Below, piece by piece: positions 42,751 to 52,250 of a stretch of DNA of 64,000 bases. Position 1 is the first letter of the stretch. Every line of letters starts with the position of its first letter. Source of the stretch: SAR324 cluster bacterium (GTDB lineage Bacteria > SAR324 > XYD2-FULL-50-16); NCBI GenBank assembly GCA_028282885.1, contig JANQGX010000095.1, positions 49,682 to 113,681 on the forward strand, in the 5' to 3' direction. The notes beneath the pieces are model-generated. The model was given only the letters and a program-made list of their open reading frames with translations, ran no database searches and had not been told where the DNA came from. A program made the translations under genes and the position numbers.

Positions 42751-44352
42751 TTAAAATCGCATATTGCCAAAATTGGGTTCGCCGATCGGTTTCAACAGAC
42801 TCACCTCGAAGGTCATGGCCAACCAGTCTCTGACGCGGGAGAACTTAACGACCCTGTCACTGAGAATTCTGGCACCACAATAAAAGGGATGCGCCTCGGT
42901 ATCGTATTTCTTAACCATGGTATCATTGAAAGCCTGCTTCTCCTCATCGGTCATGGGATTTCCCTTTGCTTCCCTTTTGGCCTCTTCAATGGAAAGCAGC
43001 ACTCCTGCGGCACTCTTGCCGCTCATGACTGATGTTCTGGAACGCATGGTATGAAGCAGAAAATGTGGTTTGTAAGCTCTGCCGGACATGCCGTAGTTGG
43101 CGGCACCGTTATCCGGGCCGATTACAAGTTGGATACGCGGTACTTGGGAACAAGAGACGGCTCTTACCATGTCCGCACCATACTTGCCGATTCCCATATG
43201 CTCGGAATCACTTCCTACCATATAACCCGGCGAGTTCTGTATAAAGAGCAACGGGATCTTCTCCATTGAGCATCTGAGAATCCATTCGGTTGCTTTGCGG
43301 GCCGCCTCGACAAAGATGATTCCCGAGTTATTTGATGCAATGACACCCACCGGGATTCCCTTGAGTAGTATTTTGCCTGTCACCAGGTTATCCCCCCGGC
43401 CCGGGGCATAATTCTGCTTATATTCGTTGAAAACACTATTGTCAGCAATGGCTTCAATGAAGGCTCGCGTATTAATCGACTGGTGCGGGGAAGGGGGCAA
43501 TAGCTCGGCGATTGTGCCCCGGCTCACCCTTGGCGGAATACTGTCAAACCGATGAACATGCAGTTTCTGTGGAGGTTCCAGGGCCAGGATTTCGCGCACT
43601 CTGTTTACTGCTTCCTCCTGGTTGGCACACAGGTGATCGGCACCACCCGAAACCTGGGTGTGGACTTTGGCCCCGCCCAGTTTTTCTGCCGTGGTTTCTT
43701 CGCCCGTCGCCATTTTCACCAGTGGCGGTCCACCCAGGAAGGAATAGGAAAGCTGGTCGATCATTATCGACTGACAAGCCATAAACACAATATAGGCACC
43801 ACCGGCTGTATTGCCACCGGTGCTTAAAGTGATCTGTTTCAAACCGTTGGCGGACATCCGGGCCATATTGAAAAACATGGAACCGAACTGCTGGTCATCC
43901 GGGAAGACTTCGGCCTGCATGGGCAGGAAAGCGCCACCGGAATCTGCGATGTAGACACAATTGATACCACATTGCTCTGCGATAGCCTGGGCCCTGAGAT
44001 GTTTCTTAAGAGTGATGGGAAAATAGGTGCCCGCCTTGACACGGCTGTCGTTGGCCAAAACCATGGTCCAATTACCATGGATTTTTCCAACTCCTGTTAC
44101 GATTCCACCGCCCGGTATATCATTTACCCCGGGATAGTCCATGCCAAAGCCTGCTATCCTGGATAGCTCATAAAACCTGCTTCCGGGGTCAATCAGATCC
44201 TGAATCAAATCCCTGACAGGACGCTTTCCCACTTTTGCCAGTTTCTCCACGGCCTGCTTTCCGCCGGCCCTGGTTGCGCGTTGAACCAGTTCATCGAGCA
44301 TCTTCTCTTCTTTATTCCAGAATTTTCGATTATCAGCACTTCGTTCACTCAT
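42751..44352 (-). CDS. Acyl-CoA carboxylase carboxyltransferase subunit (methylcrotonyl-CoA carboxylase beta-like)
   Basis: 533 residues. Carboxyltransferase motifs: YIADSGGAFLPMQAEVFPD, GGNTAGGAYIVFMACQSIMI, FLGGPPLVKMATGEE, and GADMVRAVSCSQVP in the second half. The DSGGA..P.QAEVFPD and LGGPPLVK(A/M)ATGE signatures fit methylcrotonyl- or geranyl-CoA carboxylase beta subunits better than propionyl-CoA ones. The partner biotin carboxylase/carrier subunit is not in the window. It lies one base from the hydratase gene. Confidence 0.9.
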   Translation of the reverse strand: MSERSADNRKFWNKEEKMLDELVQRATRAGGKQAVEKLAKVGKRPVRDLIQDLIDPGSRFYELSRIAGFGMDYPGVNDIPGGGIVTGVGKIHGNWTMVLANDSRVKAGTYFPITLKKHLRAQAIAEQCGINCVYIADSGGAFLPMQAEVFPDDQQFGSMFFNMARMSANGLKQITLSTGGNTAGGAYIVFMACQSIMIDQLSYSFLGGPPLVKMATGEETTAEKLGGAKVHTQVSGGADHLCANQEEAVNRVREILALEPPQKLHVHRFDSIPPRVSRGTIAELLPPSPHQSINTRAFIEAIADNSVFNEYKQNYAPGRGDNLVTGKILLKGIPVGVIASNNSGIIFVEAARKATEWILRCSMEKIPLLFIQNSPGYMVGSDSEHMGIGKYGADMVRAVSCSQVPRIQLVIGPDNGAANYGMSGRAYKPHFLLHTMRSRTSVMSGKSAAGVLLSIEEAKREAKGNPMTDEEKQAFNDTMVKKYDTEAHPFYCGARILSDRVVKFSRVRDWLAMTFEVSLLKPIGEPNFGNMRF

Positions 44353-44353
44353 G

Positions 44354-45136
44354 TTATCTCCCTTTGTAAACCGGTTTTCGTTTTTCCTTAAACGCTTTCA
44401 AACCTTCCAGTCTGTCCTCTGTGGGGATTGTCAACCAATAAGCGTTTGACTCGATACCCAATCCGGTGTTGATATCTGTTTCCGTTCCTGCGTTGATTGC
44501 ATATTTAGCCTGTTCAATGGCTATGGGCCCGGTTTCCAGGATCATCTCCGCCATTTTGTGACACTTGGGCAGAAGCTGATCTGGCGCGCAGACGCTGTTC
44601 ACCAATCCAATTTCCAAAGCTTCCCCGGCATCGATCCTGCGACCCGTAAAAATCAACTCTTTGGCTTTACCGATTCCGATCAGTCGGGGCAGTCTCTGGG
44701 TTCCACCGGCACCGGGTATGATAGCCAGCCGGGTTTCTGTCAAACCCATGCTGGCGTTTTCAGAGGCAATTCTGATATCAGAGGCGAGGGCTAATTCTGT
44801 TCCTCCGCCCAGTGCAATTCCATTGACCGCTGCAATTACAGGTTTGTTCAGGTTGTCGATTCGGCTAAAACAATGGCGGATGGTGAAGATAAACTGTTTT
44901 ACTTCCGTCTCATTCATCCCGGCTCGTTCTTTCAAATCAGCTCCGGAACAAAAGGCCTTCTCTCCTGCACCCGTAATGATTACTACACGAACTCCCTTGT
45001 CAAACTGGATTCTGTCGATACTGCCCTGCAACTCCCTCAGAAGATCCCGGTTCAGGGAGTTCATCACCCGGGGGCGGTTCAGGGTTAAAGTGGCAATGCC
45101 GTTTGTCTCTTCGAAGTTTAAAACTGATTCATTCAC
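44354..45136 (-). CDS. Enoyl-CoA hydratase/isomerase family protein
   Basis: 260 residues, crotonase fold: the oxyanion-hole segments ITGAGEKAFCSGADLKER and AAVNGIALGGGTELALASDIRIAS, and the catalytic region GLTETRLAIIPGAGGTQRLPRLIG with both catalytic Glu positions. GTG start with CGGAGA upstream. Next to a methylcrotonyl-CoA carboxylase-like gene it may act as methylglutaconyl-CoA hydratase. This is inference from context. Confidence 0.93.
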   Translation of the reverse strand: MNESVLNFEETNGIATLTLNRPRVMNSLNRDLLRELQGSIDRIQFDKGVRVVIITGAGEKAFCSGADLKERAGMNETEVKQFIFTIRHCFSRIDNLNKPVIAAVNGIALGGGTELALASDIRIASENASMGLTETRLAIIPGAGGTQRLPRLIGIGKAKELIFTGRRIDAGEALEIGLVNSVCAPDQLLPKCHKMAEMILETGPIAIEQAKYAINAGTETDINTGLGIESNAYWLTIPTEDRLEGLKAFKEKRKPVYKGR

Positions 45137-45322
45137 GATAATTCTCCGTTACTTGTTGCAACTCAACTGGTCACAATGGTCTCGTGGAAGTAAACCACGA
45201 TTTCCGGGTGGTATCATCAGGATCAGAAGGTGCCTTCGACATTGTTATCCCGAGATAGCCAAAATGGGATCGCAGTTCAGCTTTCCCTCACAGGACATTG
45301 GCTGAATAAACTGACTCCTGTT

Positions 45323-46471
45323 TCAACAACCTATATAGCGGGAAATGACAAGTCGTTGCACTTCGGAGGTTCCTTCTCCAATATCGAGCAGTTTCTGGTC
45401 GCGGTAAAATCGTTCAACATGGTACTCCTTCATCAGACCGTAGCCGCCGTGAATCTGTACCGCGTGATTGGCAACTCGCCCCATTAACTCGGAACAGTAG
45501 AGTTTTGCCATGGCTGCTTCCTTGGCGAAGGGGCGTTTGTTGCTTCTCAGCCAGCAGGCTTTGTAGAGTAGGTTCCTGGCGCACTCGATTTCCGTGGCAC
45601 AATCCGCCAATTTGAAGGCAATGGCCTGAAATTTGGAAATGGGTTGTCCGAATTGCTCTCTATCTTTAGCGTATTTCAGTCCGATCTCGTATGCTCCCTG
45701 GGCGCCACCCAAACCCATGGCACCGATAGATAGACGACCACCATCCAGCGTTTGTAACATTTGATGGAAGCCATCCCCCACGTTGCCCAGTACATTCTCA
45801 TTGGGAACACGGACATCGTCGAAATAAAGCTCGGAAGTATTGGAAGCCCGCCACATCATTTTCTGGTGCATGGGCAAGGCCTTGAAACCCGGGGTCCCGT
45901 TTTCCACCAGAAAACAGGTATATTCGGGTTTACCGTTTTCACGCGTACCGGTAATAGCTTGAACTGTGACTCCCAATGAAAGATCGCAGGAGGCGTTTGT
46001 AATGAAGATTTTGGAACCGTTGATGATCCAGTTGTCTCCGTCCCGAACAGCGGTTGTTTTGCTGCCTCCGGCGTCCGATCCGGCGGTGGGTTCGGTCAGC
46101 CCAAATCCCCAAAGCGCCTTGCCGTTGCAAAGGTCGGGCAGGTATTTCTGTTTTTGCCTTTCCGAACCAAAATAGTATATCGGGCCGATACCCAGGGAGT
46201 TCCCGGCAGCAACCGTTGCGGCTTGAGATCCGTCAATCCTTGCTACCTCTTCAACTGCAATGATATATGAAATATAATCCAGGCCCTGTCCGTCATATTC
46301 CTCTGAAACGAACATGCCGAAGAGACCGATGTCTCCCATTTTCAGGGTCAGGTCTTCCGAAAACTCCTCTTTTTCGTCCAGTTCGATGGCGATGGGAAGA
46401 ATCTCCTTCTCTGAGAACTTTCGAACCTCCTTCCGGATCATTTCCTGCTCTGTTGTTAGATCAAAATCCAC
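45323..46471 (-). CDS. Acyl-CoA dehydrogenase
   Basis: 382 residues with FGLTEPTAGSDAGG (FAD/substrate region), KIFITNASCDLSLGV, QIHGGYGLMKEYHVERFYRD and the terminal IGEGTSEVQRLVISR. Standard short/branched-chain acyl-CoA dehydrogenase. GTG start preceded by AGGAGG. In a cluster with the carboxyltransferase and hydratase it could be an isovaleryl-CoA dehydrogenase; a short straight-chain substrate is also possible. Confidence 0.94.
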   Translation of the reverse strand: MDFDLTTEQEMIRKEVRKFSEKEILPIAIELDEKEEFSEDLTLKMGDIGLFGMFVSEEYDGQGLDYISYIIAVEEVARIDGSQAATVAAGNSLGIGPIYYFGSERQKQKYLPDLCNGKALWGFGLTEPTAGSDAGGSKTTAVRDGDNWIINGSKIFITNASCDLSLGVTVQAITGTRENGKPEYTCFLVENGTPGFKALPMHQKMMWRASNTSELYFDDVRVPNENVLGNVGDGFHQMLQTLDGGRLSIGAMGLGGAQGAYEIGLKYAKDREQFGQPISKFQAIAFKLADCATEIECARNLLYKACWLRSNKRPFAKEAAMAKLYCSELMGRVANHAVQIHGGYGLMKEYHVERFYRDQKLLDIGEGTSEVQRLVISRYIGC

Positions 46472-46580
46472 TGCAACCTCCTGTTCAGTTCAAACTTCAT
46501 TCAGCATCAATAGCTCAGTCTCTAACCAAGACTCCCCTGGAGGGGGTGGTAGGTTTGACTCGACAGATGTCATCTCTTGT

Positions 46581-46612
46581 CCGCACTCCTTTCTCTCCCG
46601 GTGGGAGTGCGG
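46581..46612. repeat. 9-bp inverted repeat in the dehydrogenase leader
   Basis: CCGCACTCC (46581-46589) and GGAGTGCGG (46604-46612) pair perfectly around a 14-base loop, between the MerR gene and the acyl-CoA dehydrogenase gene. No T-run follows on either strand, so it is more likely an operator or leader hairpin than a terminator. Confidence 0.6.
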
Positions 46613-46740
46613 CAAAATAGAGACGACTGAGCGTTCGGTTTTTAGCATAAACAACAATCATCTGGTTTAATGTAAGATGGTAAGAACTCGAATATGGGGA
46701 GTCAAGGTATTCTTTCTCCACTTGTAGATCAGTCCTGTTT

Positions 46741-47511
46741 TTATAAATATCTTTTACCGGGCACCGTGTCCAGGAAATGAAGCAGCTCCTTTGCTTTGAG
46801 GTGCGTCTGACGGAGGGCATCCACAACGTGATCTCCGGTGGTAAAAATGAAGTCCATATCCGGCGATTCGAGGGAATCGGCCGCTTTTTGGGTGCCCCCC
46901 TGATCCAGCAGCCCAACTGCTTTGTGAATAGCGGACAAGCTGAATCGGGCCTGGCGTAACAGGTAGATAACCTGCAATCGATCGATTTCCAAGTTGGTAA
47001 AATATCGGGTTTTGTTTGGCCCTTCTCTTGGAATGCGGATCAAACCGTTTCTTTCCCAGCCTCTTATGGTTTCCCTGGAGACTCCGATCAGTTCGGCAGT
47101 CTGATGGAAACCCAATTTCCGGGAAGGTTTATTAAGAGTCGTCCGGTCAGACCAGGTTTTGATGATATCGATGGCTGCAATCGCTTTATCAATCTCCTGT
47201 TCAATGGTTTTCAGGTAATCACGTGCCCGGGATTTTGCTTGAGCGATATCCCACTTCTTCATCGCATCAACAATGGTGTAGGAGGCATTGCGAACAGCGT
47301 TCCCCGGCCACACATTGAGAAAAACAAATCTTAATACCAGAACCTGGCATAGATGACGATGAGAATACGCCCGATAGTTGTTGCTGTTACGGGGCACCGG
47401 CGAAATCAGTTGGATTCTTTCATAAAAACGAACCGTATTGACATGAATCCCGGCCCGTCGTGCAATGTCTATAGTGCGATAGATAGAGGCAGTCACTGGT
47501 TTTTCATCCAA
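46741..47511 (-). CDS. MerR-family regulator with two helix-turn-helix domains
   Basis: 256 residues. The first MerR HTH is at about 12-70 (YRTIDIARRAGIHVNTVRFYERIQLISPVPRN, then NYRAYSHRHLCQVLVLRFVF). A linker helix follows, then a second MerR-like HTH from about 134 (TAELIGVSRETIRGWERNGL, then TRYFTNLEIDRLQVIYLLRQARFSLSAIHKAV). MerR proteins normally carry one HTH and dimerise. The TTG start lacks a good ribosome-binding site; a GTG five codons in is an alternative. Position ahead of the acyl-CoA genes matches LiuR-type control of leucine/isovalerate catabolism. Confidence 0.85.
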   Translation of the reverse strand: MDEKPVTASIYRTIDIARRAGIHVNTVRFYERIQLISPVPRNSNNYRAYSHRHLCQVLVLRFVFLNVWPGNAVRNASYTIVDAMKKWDIAQAKSRARDYLKTIEQEIDKAIAAIDIIKTWSDRTTLNKPSRKLGFHQTAELIGVSRETIRGWERNGLIRIPREGPNKTRYFTNLEIDRLQVIYLLRQARFSLSAIHKAVGLLDQGGTQKAADSLESPDMDFIFTTGDHVVDALRQTHLKAKELLHFLDTVPGKRYL

Positions 47512-47528
47512 TTGCCCGATCCGATGGC

Positions 47529-50417
47529 TTAAAACAGTCTTGCTCTCAGCGAAGAGAACAGAATCTTTAATTGAAGGCGCAGCGGGACACCGGGACCCGA
47601 TTTTGCGGGAGGAGCCACTGCAGTGAACCTGATTTCAGGCGATTGCCCGCTTGAGCAGTCGTCATCGCCTTCAGCTTCGATGACGGCGTAATAGGTTTCA
47701 CCAAGGACAAAAGGGCCTTCTTCACCCAGTGATTTCGAGTGTAACATGGTATCCGCTGTCTCGAAATCAGCTAAAAATTCGCCACTTTTTTTCCCGCATT
47801 TGATTTTGTATGTCTCGGCTCCCGTCACTTTTTCCCAATGGAAATAGACTCCTTCGTCGCCATACAGCGCAAAAAAGCCTTCGGGTATTTGCAGCGGAGT
47901 ATCTGTTTTGGCAGGCTCAGCCTTTTCCTGAAGAAATCGGCTATATGGCGGATGCGCGAAGTTCAAAAGGTCATTCTGCTGAGCCGTCGGGAGAGAGTCT
48001 CCTTTGAAGAAAGAGAGCATTATTGAGAATGTATTGCAATGGCCGTTGTAAGTAGGTCCTGCGCTGGCATATTGCTCCCCGGTAATGAAAGCTGCACGAA
48101 AACCCTGCCCGTTACTCCAGGTAGGTTGGTAATATTGACGACCGAAATAGGTTCCGAAAGGATTCAACTTCAGACTGAACGATTGATCCTTCTGCTCGTG
48201 CTTCATTTTTAGCGGACAAAAGGCGAAGTTGGATGAGACAGTGGTGTCAATACCGATGGCAAAACCGTTTTCATGGTTGCTCACGCCAAGATACTCTGCC
48301 GTAATATGTTGATTGATATTGTCCAGATTAAGATTTTGTGGGGAATGACGGAAGTAATCGATATCATAATGTGAGTCCACCCCCAGGTAGTTGCGCTTTA
48401 GAACCCGGAATGGTTTGTTCCTGGACGCCCGGTGCGAAAGGTTCAATTCCAGGGGTGCTACTTCAATCCATGATTTATCCACCAGTCGGGCCAGGGACGG
48501 TTTATCGGATTTTATCAGATCAACCCGTGGTGTTTCCGGATAATGAATTTGGCCGGAAACGTAAAGATAAGGCAGTTTCTCAACCAAGGTGAAATAATAA
48601 TCGATGAAGCCGGGTTTTGTATCATCGACCAAAGGAATATCGAATGTTCCGGAGAGTCTGATTGTTGCCGCTCCATTATCGCCCGGATTAATCACGGTCA
48701 GTTCCGGATTCGCTAGGTGAATGACTCGATTCTTGTATTTGATCATCGGCAGAAGACTATCCTGCTCCAATTGTTTCTCGCCGTTCGCCCACAAGCCCAT
48801 AATCCGGTGATCAGCCGAAAACTCCAACCGGATCGATTCGTTTTCAAGGATCGTGGTGTTGGCGGTGACCGATGATTTTTCATTTTCGGAATGGTCGTTG
48901 TACAGATCGTATAATCCGCTCTCCAGATCGGAAAGGGATGATACGAAGAGATTCAACTCATCGGAGTTCGATGAGATCACCCTGGCCGGAATTTCCTTGT
49001 TGTCACCCCACTTCAGTACTGCTTTGCTGATATTTTCATGATTCCCGGAACCGGGGAGTTTGAGGAAAAGTCCCTCTCCCTGGTCAGCTCCCAGTGGATC
49101 CCTGGTGACCAGAACCTGCCCCAAATGGTTTTGCTCTTCGGATTTTGAGCTTCCGGAATCAATGGAATCCCTGAACGCTTCAAAAGTCTGCTCCAGAACC
49201 TCTTCGGAATAGGAGTCAACCTGCTCAATAAGGTCTTCTACAACTCTTTCACGCGCCTTGGCCAGGTATGGTGTCGCCATTCCATAGTTGGTTGTGGAAA
49301 GAAGGCGGATACGGGCTTCATATGCTTTTTCGGCAACCTGTTGGGTGTCCGGAGAGATCAGATTGAACTGTTCGGATATTTCTTCCTGCAAGCGTTGGTT
49401 CCGCCTGCCGTGTTCTAAACGGGTCCAGTAATCATGGACATAGGCTTTTTCCGACCAGGAATTGTATCCGTTAAAACTGCCATCGGCAGTGTCTTGTCCG
49501 AAAAAGATTTTTTCCACAGGGGAATGATTCTTCAGATAGTCGCTGAGATTGGTGTAGTTGACATATTCCAGATCGCGTATGTCCTCGATGAGCTGTTGCA
49601 AACCGCCGGTATTGGGCAACCAGGCCAGATGTGGCGGGAAATCGAATCCGTACCAGAATTCGTCATCTGCATCAAAATTAATATAGATCAGGACATCATT
49701 TTGAATTTCACCCCTGTTCTGCAGTTTGTGAAGCTTTCTGATCCAGTGACGCAGGCTGATATTTTCTATCAGATCGCCCACATTATAGCTGGGGATCACG
49801 GTTATGGATTCACCGGTTTCGGGATTTTCATAAAGCAGGGGGTTATGGGCTGCCTCCATGGAAAGCCTCGGAATAAATACTTTGAAGGTATCAAAGGTAA
49901 TACTGGAATAATATAAGGAAATGGCCTCGATTCCGAGTTTCTTGTAGAGATTGAAATTTCCCGGAGAGGTCATCATCTCCTGGGGGCGGACTATCTTCCC
50001 ATAATCACCGAAAATGTCTGCAATCCCACTCTTTTGAGAATTGCTGATGGCCCAGCGCATGCTGTCCAGAAACTCCTTTTCATTAAAAGCTGAAACCAGG
50101 CCATTGTTATAAGACATCAGAATCGCTTCATCCCCGTGGTCATTGACGCGCCTTTGCAGGTTTTCAATGATATCGGGTGCATACCTGGGCAAGGTCTCCT
50201 GAAGGGAGAAGAGGTTTTCAAAATCCCAAACGCCTTTGACCGGTAATCCCTTTTGATTGAATTCATCCAGGATGGAAATGGTTTTTCGGATGATGCGGAT
50301 ATCCTTTCCGAATCCTGCTTCGTCGTTGGTGTCTACGCGAAAGGAGTGGTAAAGGTTCCCATGAAAGCCAAAGGCAACATGTACTCTGGGATTGGGATTG
50401 TTGGAATTTCTGGGCAT
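47529..50417 (-). CDS. Large glycoside hydrolase family 38/57-like protein
   Basis: 962 residues from the ATG at 50417 (GAGGAG seven bases upstream; an ATG at 50435 lacks this). N-terminal beta/alpha-barrel of the glycoside hydrolase/deacetylase type (HVAFGFHGNLYHSFRVDTNDEAGFGKDIRIIRKTI; LIYINFDADDEFWYGFDFPPHLAWL). A central helical part and a large beta-sandwich resemble family 38 alpha-mannosidase C-terminal domains. A fibronectin-III-like module (about 855-945) lies near the end. No signal peptide. The catalytic Asp is not assigned with certainty. Divergent from a sugar transporter, which fits cytosolic processing of an imported glycan. Confidence 0.7.
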   Translation of the reverse strand: MPRNSNNPNPRVHVAFGFHGNLYHSFRVDTNDEAGFGKDIRIIRKTISILDEFNQKGLPVKGVWDFENLFSLQETLPRYAPDIIENLQRRVNDHGDEAILMSYNNGLVSAFNEKEFLDSMRWAISNSQKSGIADIFGDYGKIVRPQEMMTSPGNFNLYKKLGIEAISLYYSSITFDTFKVFIPRLSMEAAHNPLLYENPETGESITVIPSYNVGDLIENISLRHWIRKLHKLQNRGEIQNDVLIYINFDADDEFWYGFDFPPHLAWLPNTGGLQQLIEDIRDLEYVNYTNLSDYLKNHSPVEKIFFGQDTADGSFNGYNSWSEKAYVHDYWTRLEHGRRNQRLQEEISEQFNLISPDTQQVAEKAYEARIRLLSTTNYGMATPYLAKARERVVEDLIEQVDSYSEEVLEQTFEAFRDSIDSGSSKSEEQNHLGQVLVTRDPLGADQGEGLFLKLPGSGNHENISKAVLKWGDNKEIPARVISSNSDELNLFVSSLSDLESGLYDLYNDHSENEKSSVTANTTILENESIRLEFSADHRIMGLWANGEKQLEQDSLLPMIKYKNRVIHLANPELTVINPGDNGAATIRLSGTFDIPLVDDTKPGFIDYYFTLVEKLPYLYVSGQIHYPETPRVDLIKSDKPSLARLVDKSWIEVAPLELNLSHRASRNKPFRVLKRNYLGVDSHYDIDYFRHSPQNLNLDNINQHITAEYLGVSNHENGFAIGIDTTVSSNFAFCPLKMKHEQKDQSFSLKLNPFGTYFGRQYYQPTWSNGQGFRAAFITGEQYASAGPTYNGHCNTFSIMLSFFKGDSLPTAQQNDLLNFAHPPYSRFLQEKAEPAKTDTPLQIPEGFFALYGDEGVYFHWEKVTGAETYKIKCGKKSGEFLADFETADTMLHSKSLGEEGPFVLGETYYAVIEAEGDDDCSSGQSPEIRFTAVAPPAKSGPGVPLRLQLKILFSSLRARLF

Positions 50418-50712
50418 GGAAAGCTCCTCTTTCAATTCGTCCTGTTTTCCGGATGTTTTTGCTGATCAGTACGATAAAAGTCCGGAAGTTCTGTTAGACA
50501 ATGAGAATCCAAAACCACCAAGGATCGAACAGATCATGATAACGGAAAATATCCATCCGGGTGTTGTAAACTATCAAGCGAGAGCTCGGCTGTAAATAGC
50601 CGTTGTTGTTGTCGGAACAAAAGGCCATTGCCCGAGAGTCAGATATATGGTACTGCGGACGATAATGTTAATAGATTTTGAAACAGGGATGTCATCAAAC
50701 CACGGAGAATCC

Positions 50713-52158
50713 ATGGGTACAAAACAAAGCGATAGGTTAACACTTTCAACCAAACTGGCATTTGGCGCGGGTGATGTATTCGGCGGCGGATCGATGATCA
50801 TCGTCGGCTTTTTTTATCTCTATTTTCTGACAGATGTTGTTCTGATCTCCCCCGCACTGGCAGGTTTTGCATTCCTGATCAGCAAAGCCTGGGATGCGAT
50901 CAGCGACCCCATCATGGGTGTGATTACGGATAAAACACGGACTCGCTTTGGTAGACGGCGCCCCTATTTTCTGCTGGGAGTGGTGTTGATTTTCTGTTCC
51001 TTTTTCATGATGTGGTATCCTGTAAATTTCGCCGAAGAGTTTCACCGATTCCTTTATGTCATTGCCGCCTACCTGTTTTTCTCCACGAGTTACACCATTG
51101 TCATGATCCCTTACTTCGCCCTGGCGTCAGAGATCACCACCGATTACAACGAAAGAACCAACCTGACTTCCATCAGAATGGTATTTTCCATGCTCTCCTC
51201 CCTGATCTGCGCCGTAATGCCTCTGGAAGTCGTGAAACTCTTTCCCACCGAACGGGAGGGCTATGTGGCAATGGCCCTGATCTTTGCCTGCTTCTTTTCG
51301 CTTCCCTATATCGCCACCTTTCTCTTTACCCGGGAAAGAAAGGAGTTCCAACGGGAGCCGGAGCCGTTCAGCTTTAAGCGAACCTTTATAATACCCTTCA
51401 AAACGCCGACATTTATCAACGTGCTGTTAATGTATCTTTTTGCCATGACCACCATGGACATTATCTCCTCGGTAATGATGTATTTCATGAAGTACTACAT
51501 CGGACGGCCCGGAGAAACCAACTATATCCTGGGAACCCTCCTTATTATCCAACTACTCTTCATCCCGGTGGCTGTAAAGATTGCAAAAAGATTTGGCAAA
51601 AAAAGAACCTATACCTATGCCGCACTCTACTGGATGGTCATAATGGTTGGCTCCTTCCTGATCACCGACCAGTCACCCGATCCGGCAATTTATATATTTG
51701 CCGGATTGGTGGGGCTCGGATCGGGAACATTGGTCATCATGGTCTATTCCATCATGCCGGATGTACCCGATGTTGATGAACTCTATAGTGGCAAACGACA
51801 GGAAGGGGTTTACTCGGGGTTGATGACCTTTGTACGAAAACTGGGTTCCGCCCTGGGTATATTTCTGGTCTCCAACCTGATTCAACTGGCCGGATTTAAA
51901 AAACCGGTTCTACAAACGGTGGATGGAGTTGAAACTTTGGTGCAACAACCGCAGACCCCGGAGTTCTTCATGATCCTGCGGCTTGTTTTTGCCGCGGTTC
52001 CGGCATTGTTCCTGTTGATTGCTCTTTACAACGCCATCAGATACCGCCTTACACCCGATACCCATAACCGGTTAAAAGCTTTTCTGGAAAAACGTCGCGC
52101 CGGTGAATCCGTGGCGATCGAGGAAGAGAATGCGTTGAAGGCACTGCTGGAAAAATAG
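50713..52158 (+). CDS. GPH/MFS-type sugar:cation symporter
   Basis: 481 residues from the ATG at 50713 (GGAGA upstream). Twelve membrane segments. The melibiose-permease signatures are KLAFGAGDVFGGGSMIIVGFFYLYFLTDV, KAWDAISDPIMGVITDKTRTRFGRRRPYFLLG and PDVDELYSGKRQEGVYSGLMTFVRKLGSALG. It imports sugars or glycosides with Na+ or H+. Shares a divergent promoter region of about 300 bases with the large glycoside hydrolase-like gene. Confidence 0.92.
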   Translation: MGTKQSDRLTLSTKLAFGAGDVFGGGSMIIVGFFYLYFLTDVVLISPALAGFAFLISKAWDAISDPIMGVITDKTRTRFGRRRPYFLLGVVLIFCSFFMMWYPVNFAEEFHRFLYVIAAYLFFSTSYTIVMIPYFALASEITTDYNERTNLTSIRMVFSMLSSLICAVMPLEVVKLFPTEREGYVAMALIFACFFSLPYIATFLFTRERKEFQREPEPFSFKRTFIIPFKTPTFINVLLMYLFAMTTMDIISSVMMYFMKYYIGRPGETNYILGTLLIIQLLFIPVAVKIAKRFGKKRTYTYAALYWMVIMVGSFLITDQSPDPAIYIFAGLVGLGSGTLVIMVYSIMPDVPDVDELYSGKRQEGVYSGLMTFVRKLGSALGIFLVSNLIQLAGFKKPVLQTVDGVETLVQQPQTPEFFMILRLVFAAVPALFLLIALYNAIRYRLTPDTHNRLKAFLEKRRAGESVAIEEENALKALLEK

Positions 52159-52250
52159 TCGGGGCGATCAGGCAAATCAGTATTGCAGGTTTGGCTTTGA
52201 CGGCTTTTGCGCAACAGAGGGGTTGCGCTGTTAAATCAAAGGTCGGGGTA

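Noticed and set aside
46515..46916. 133-codon minus-strand frame
   Set aside because: Out-of-frame shadow over the 3' end of the MerR gene and its downstream gap, no domain or start signal.
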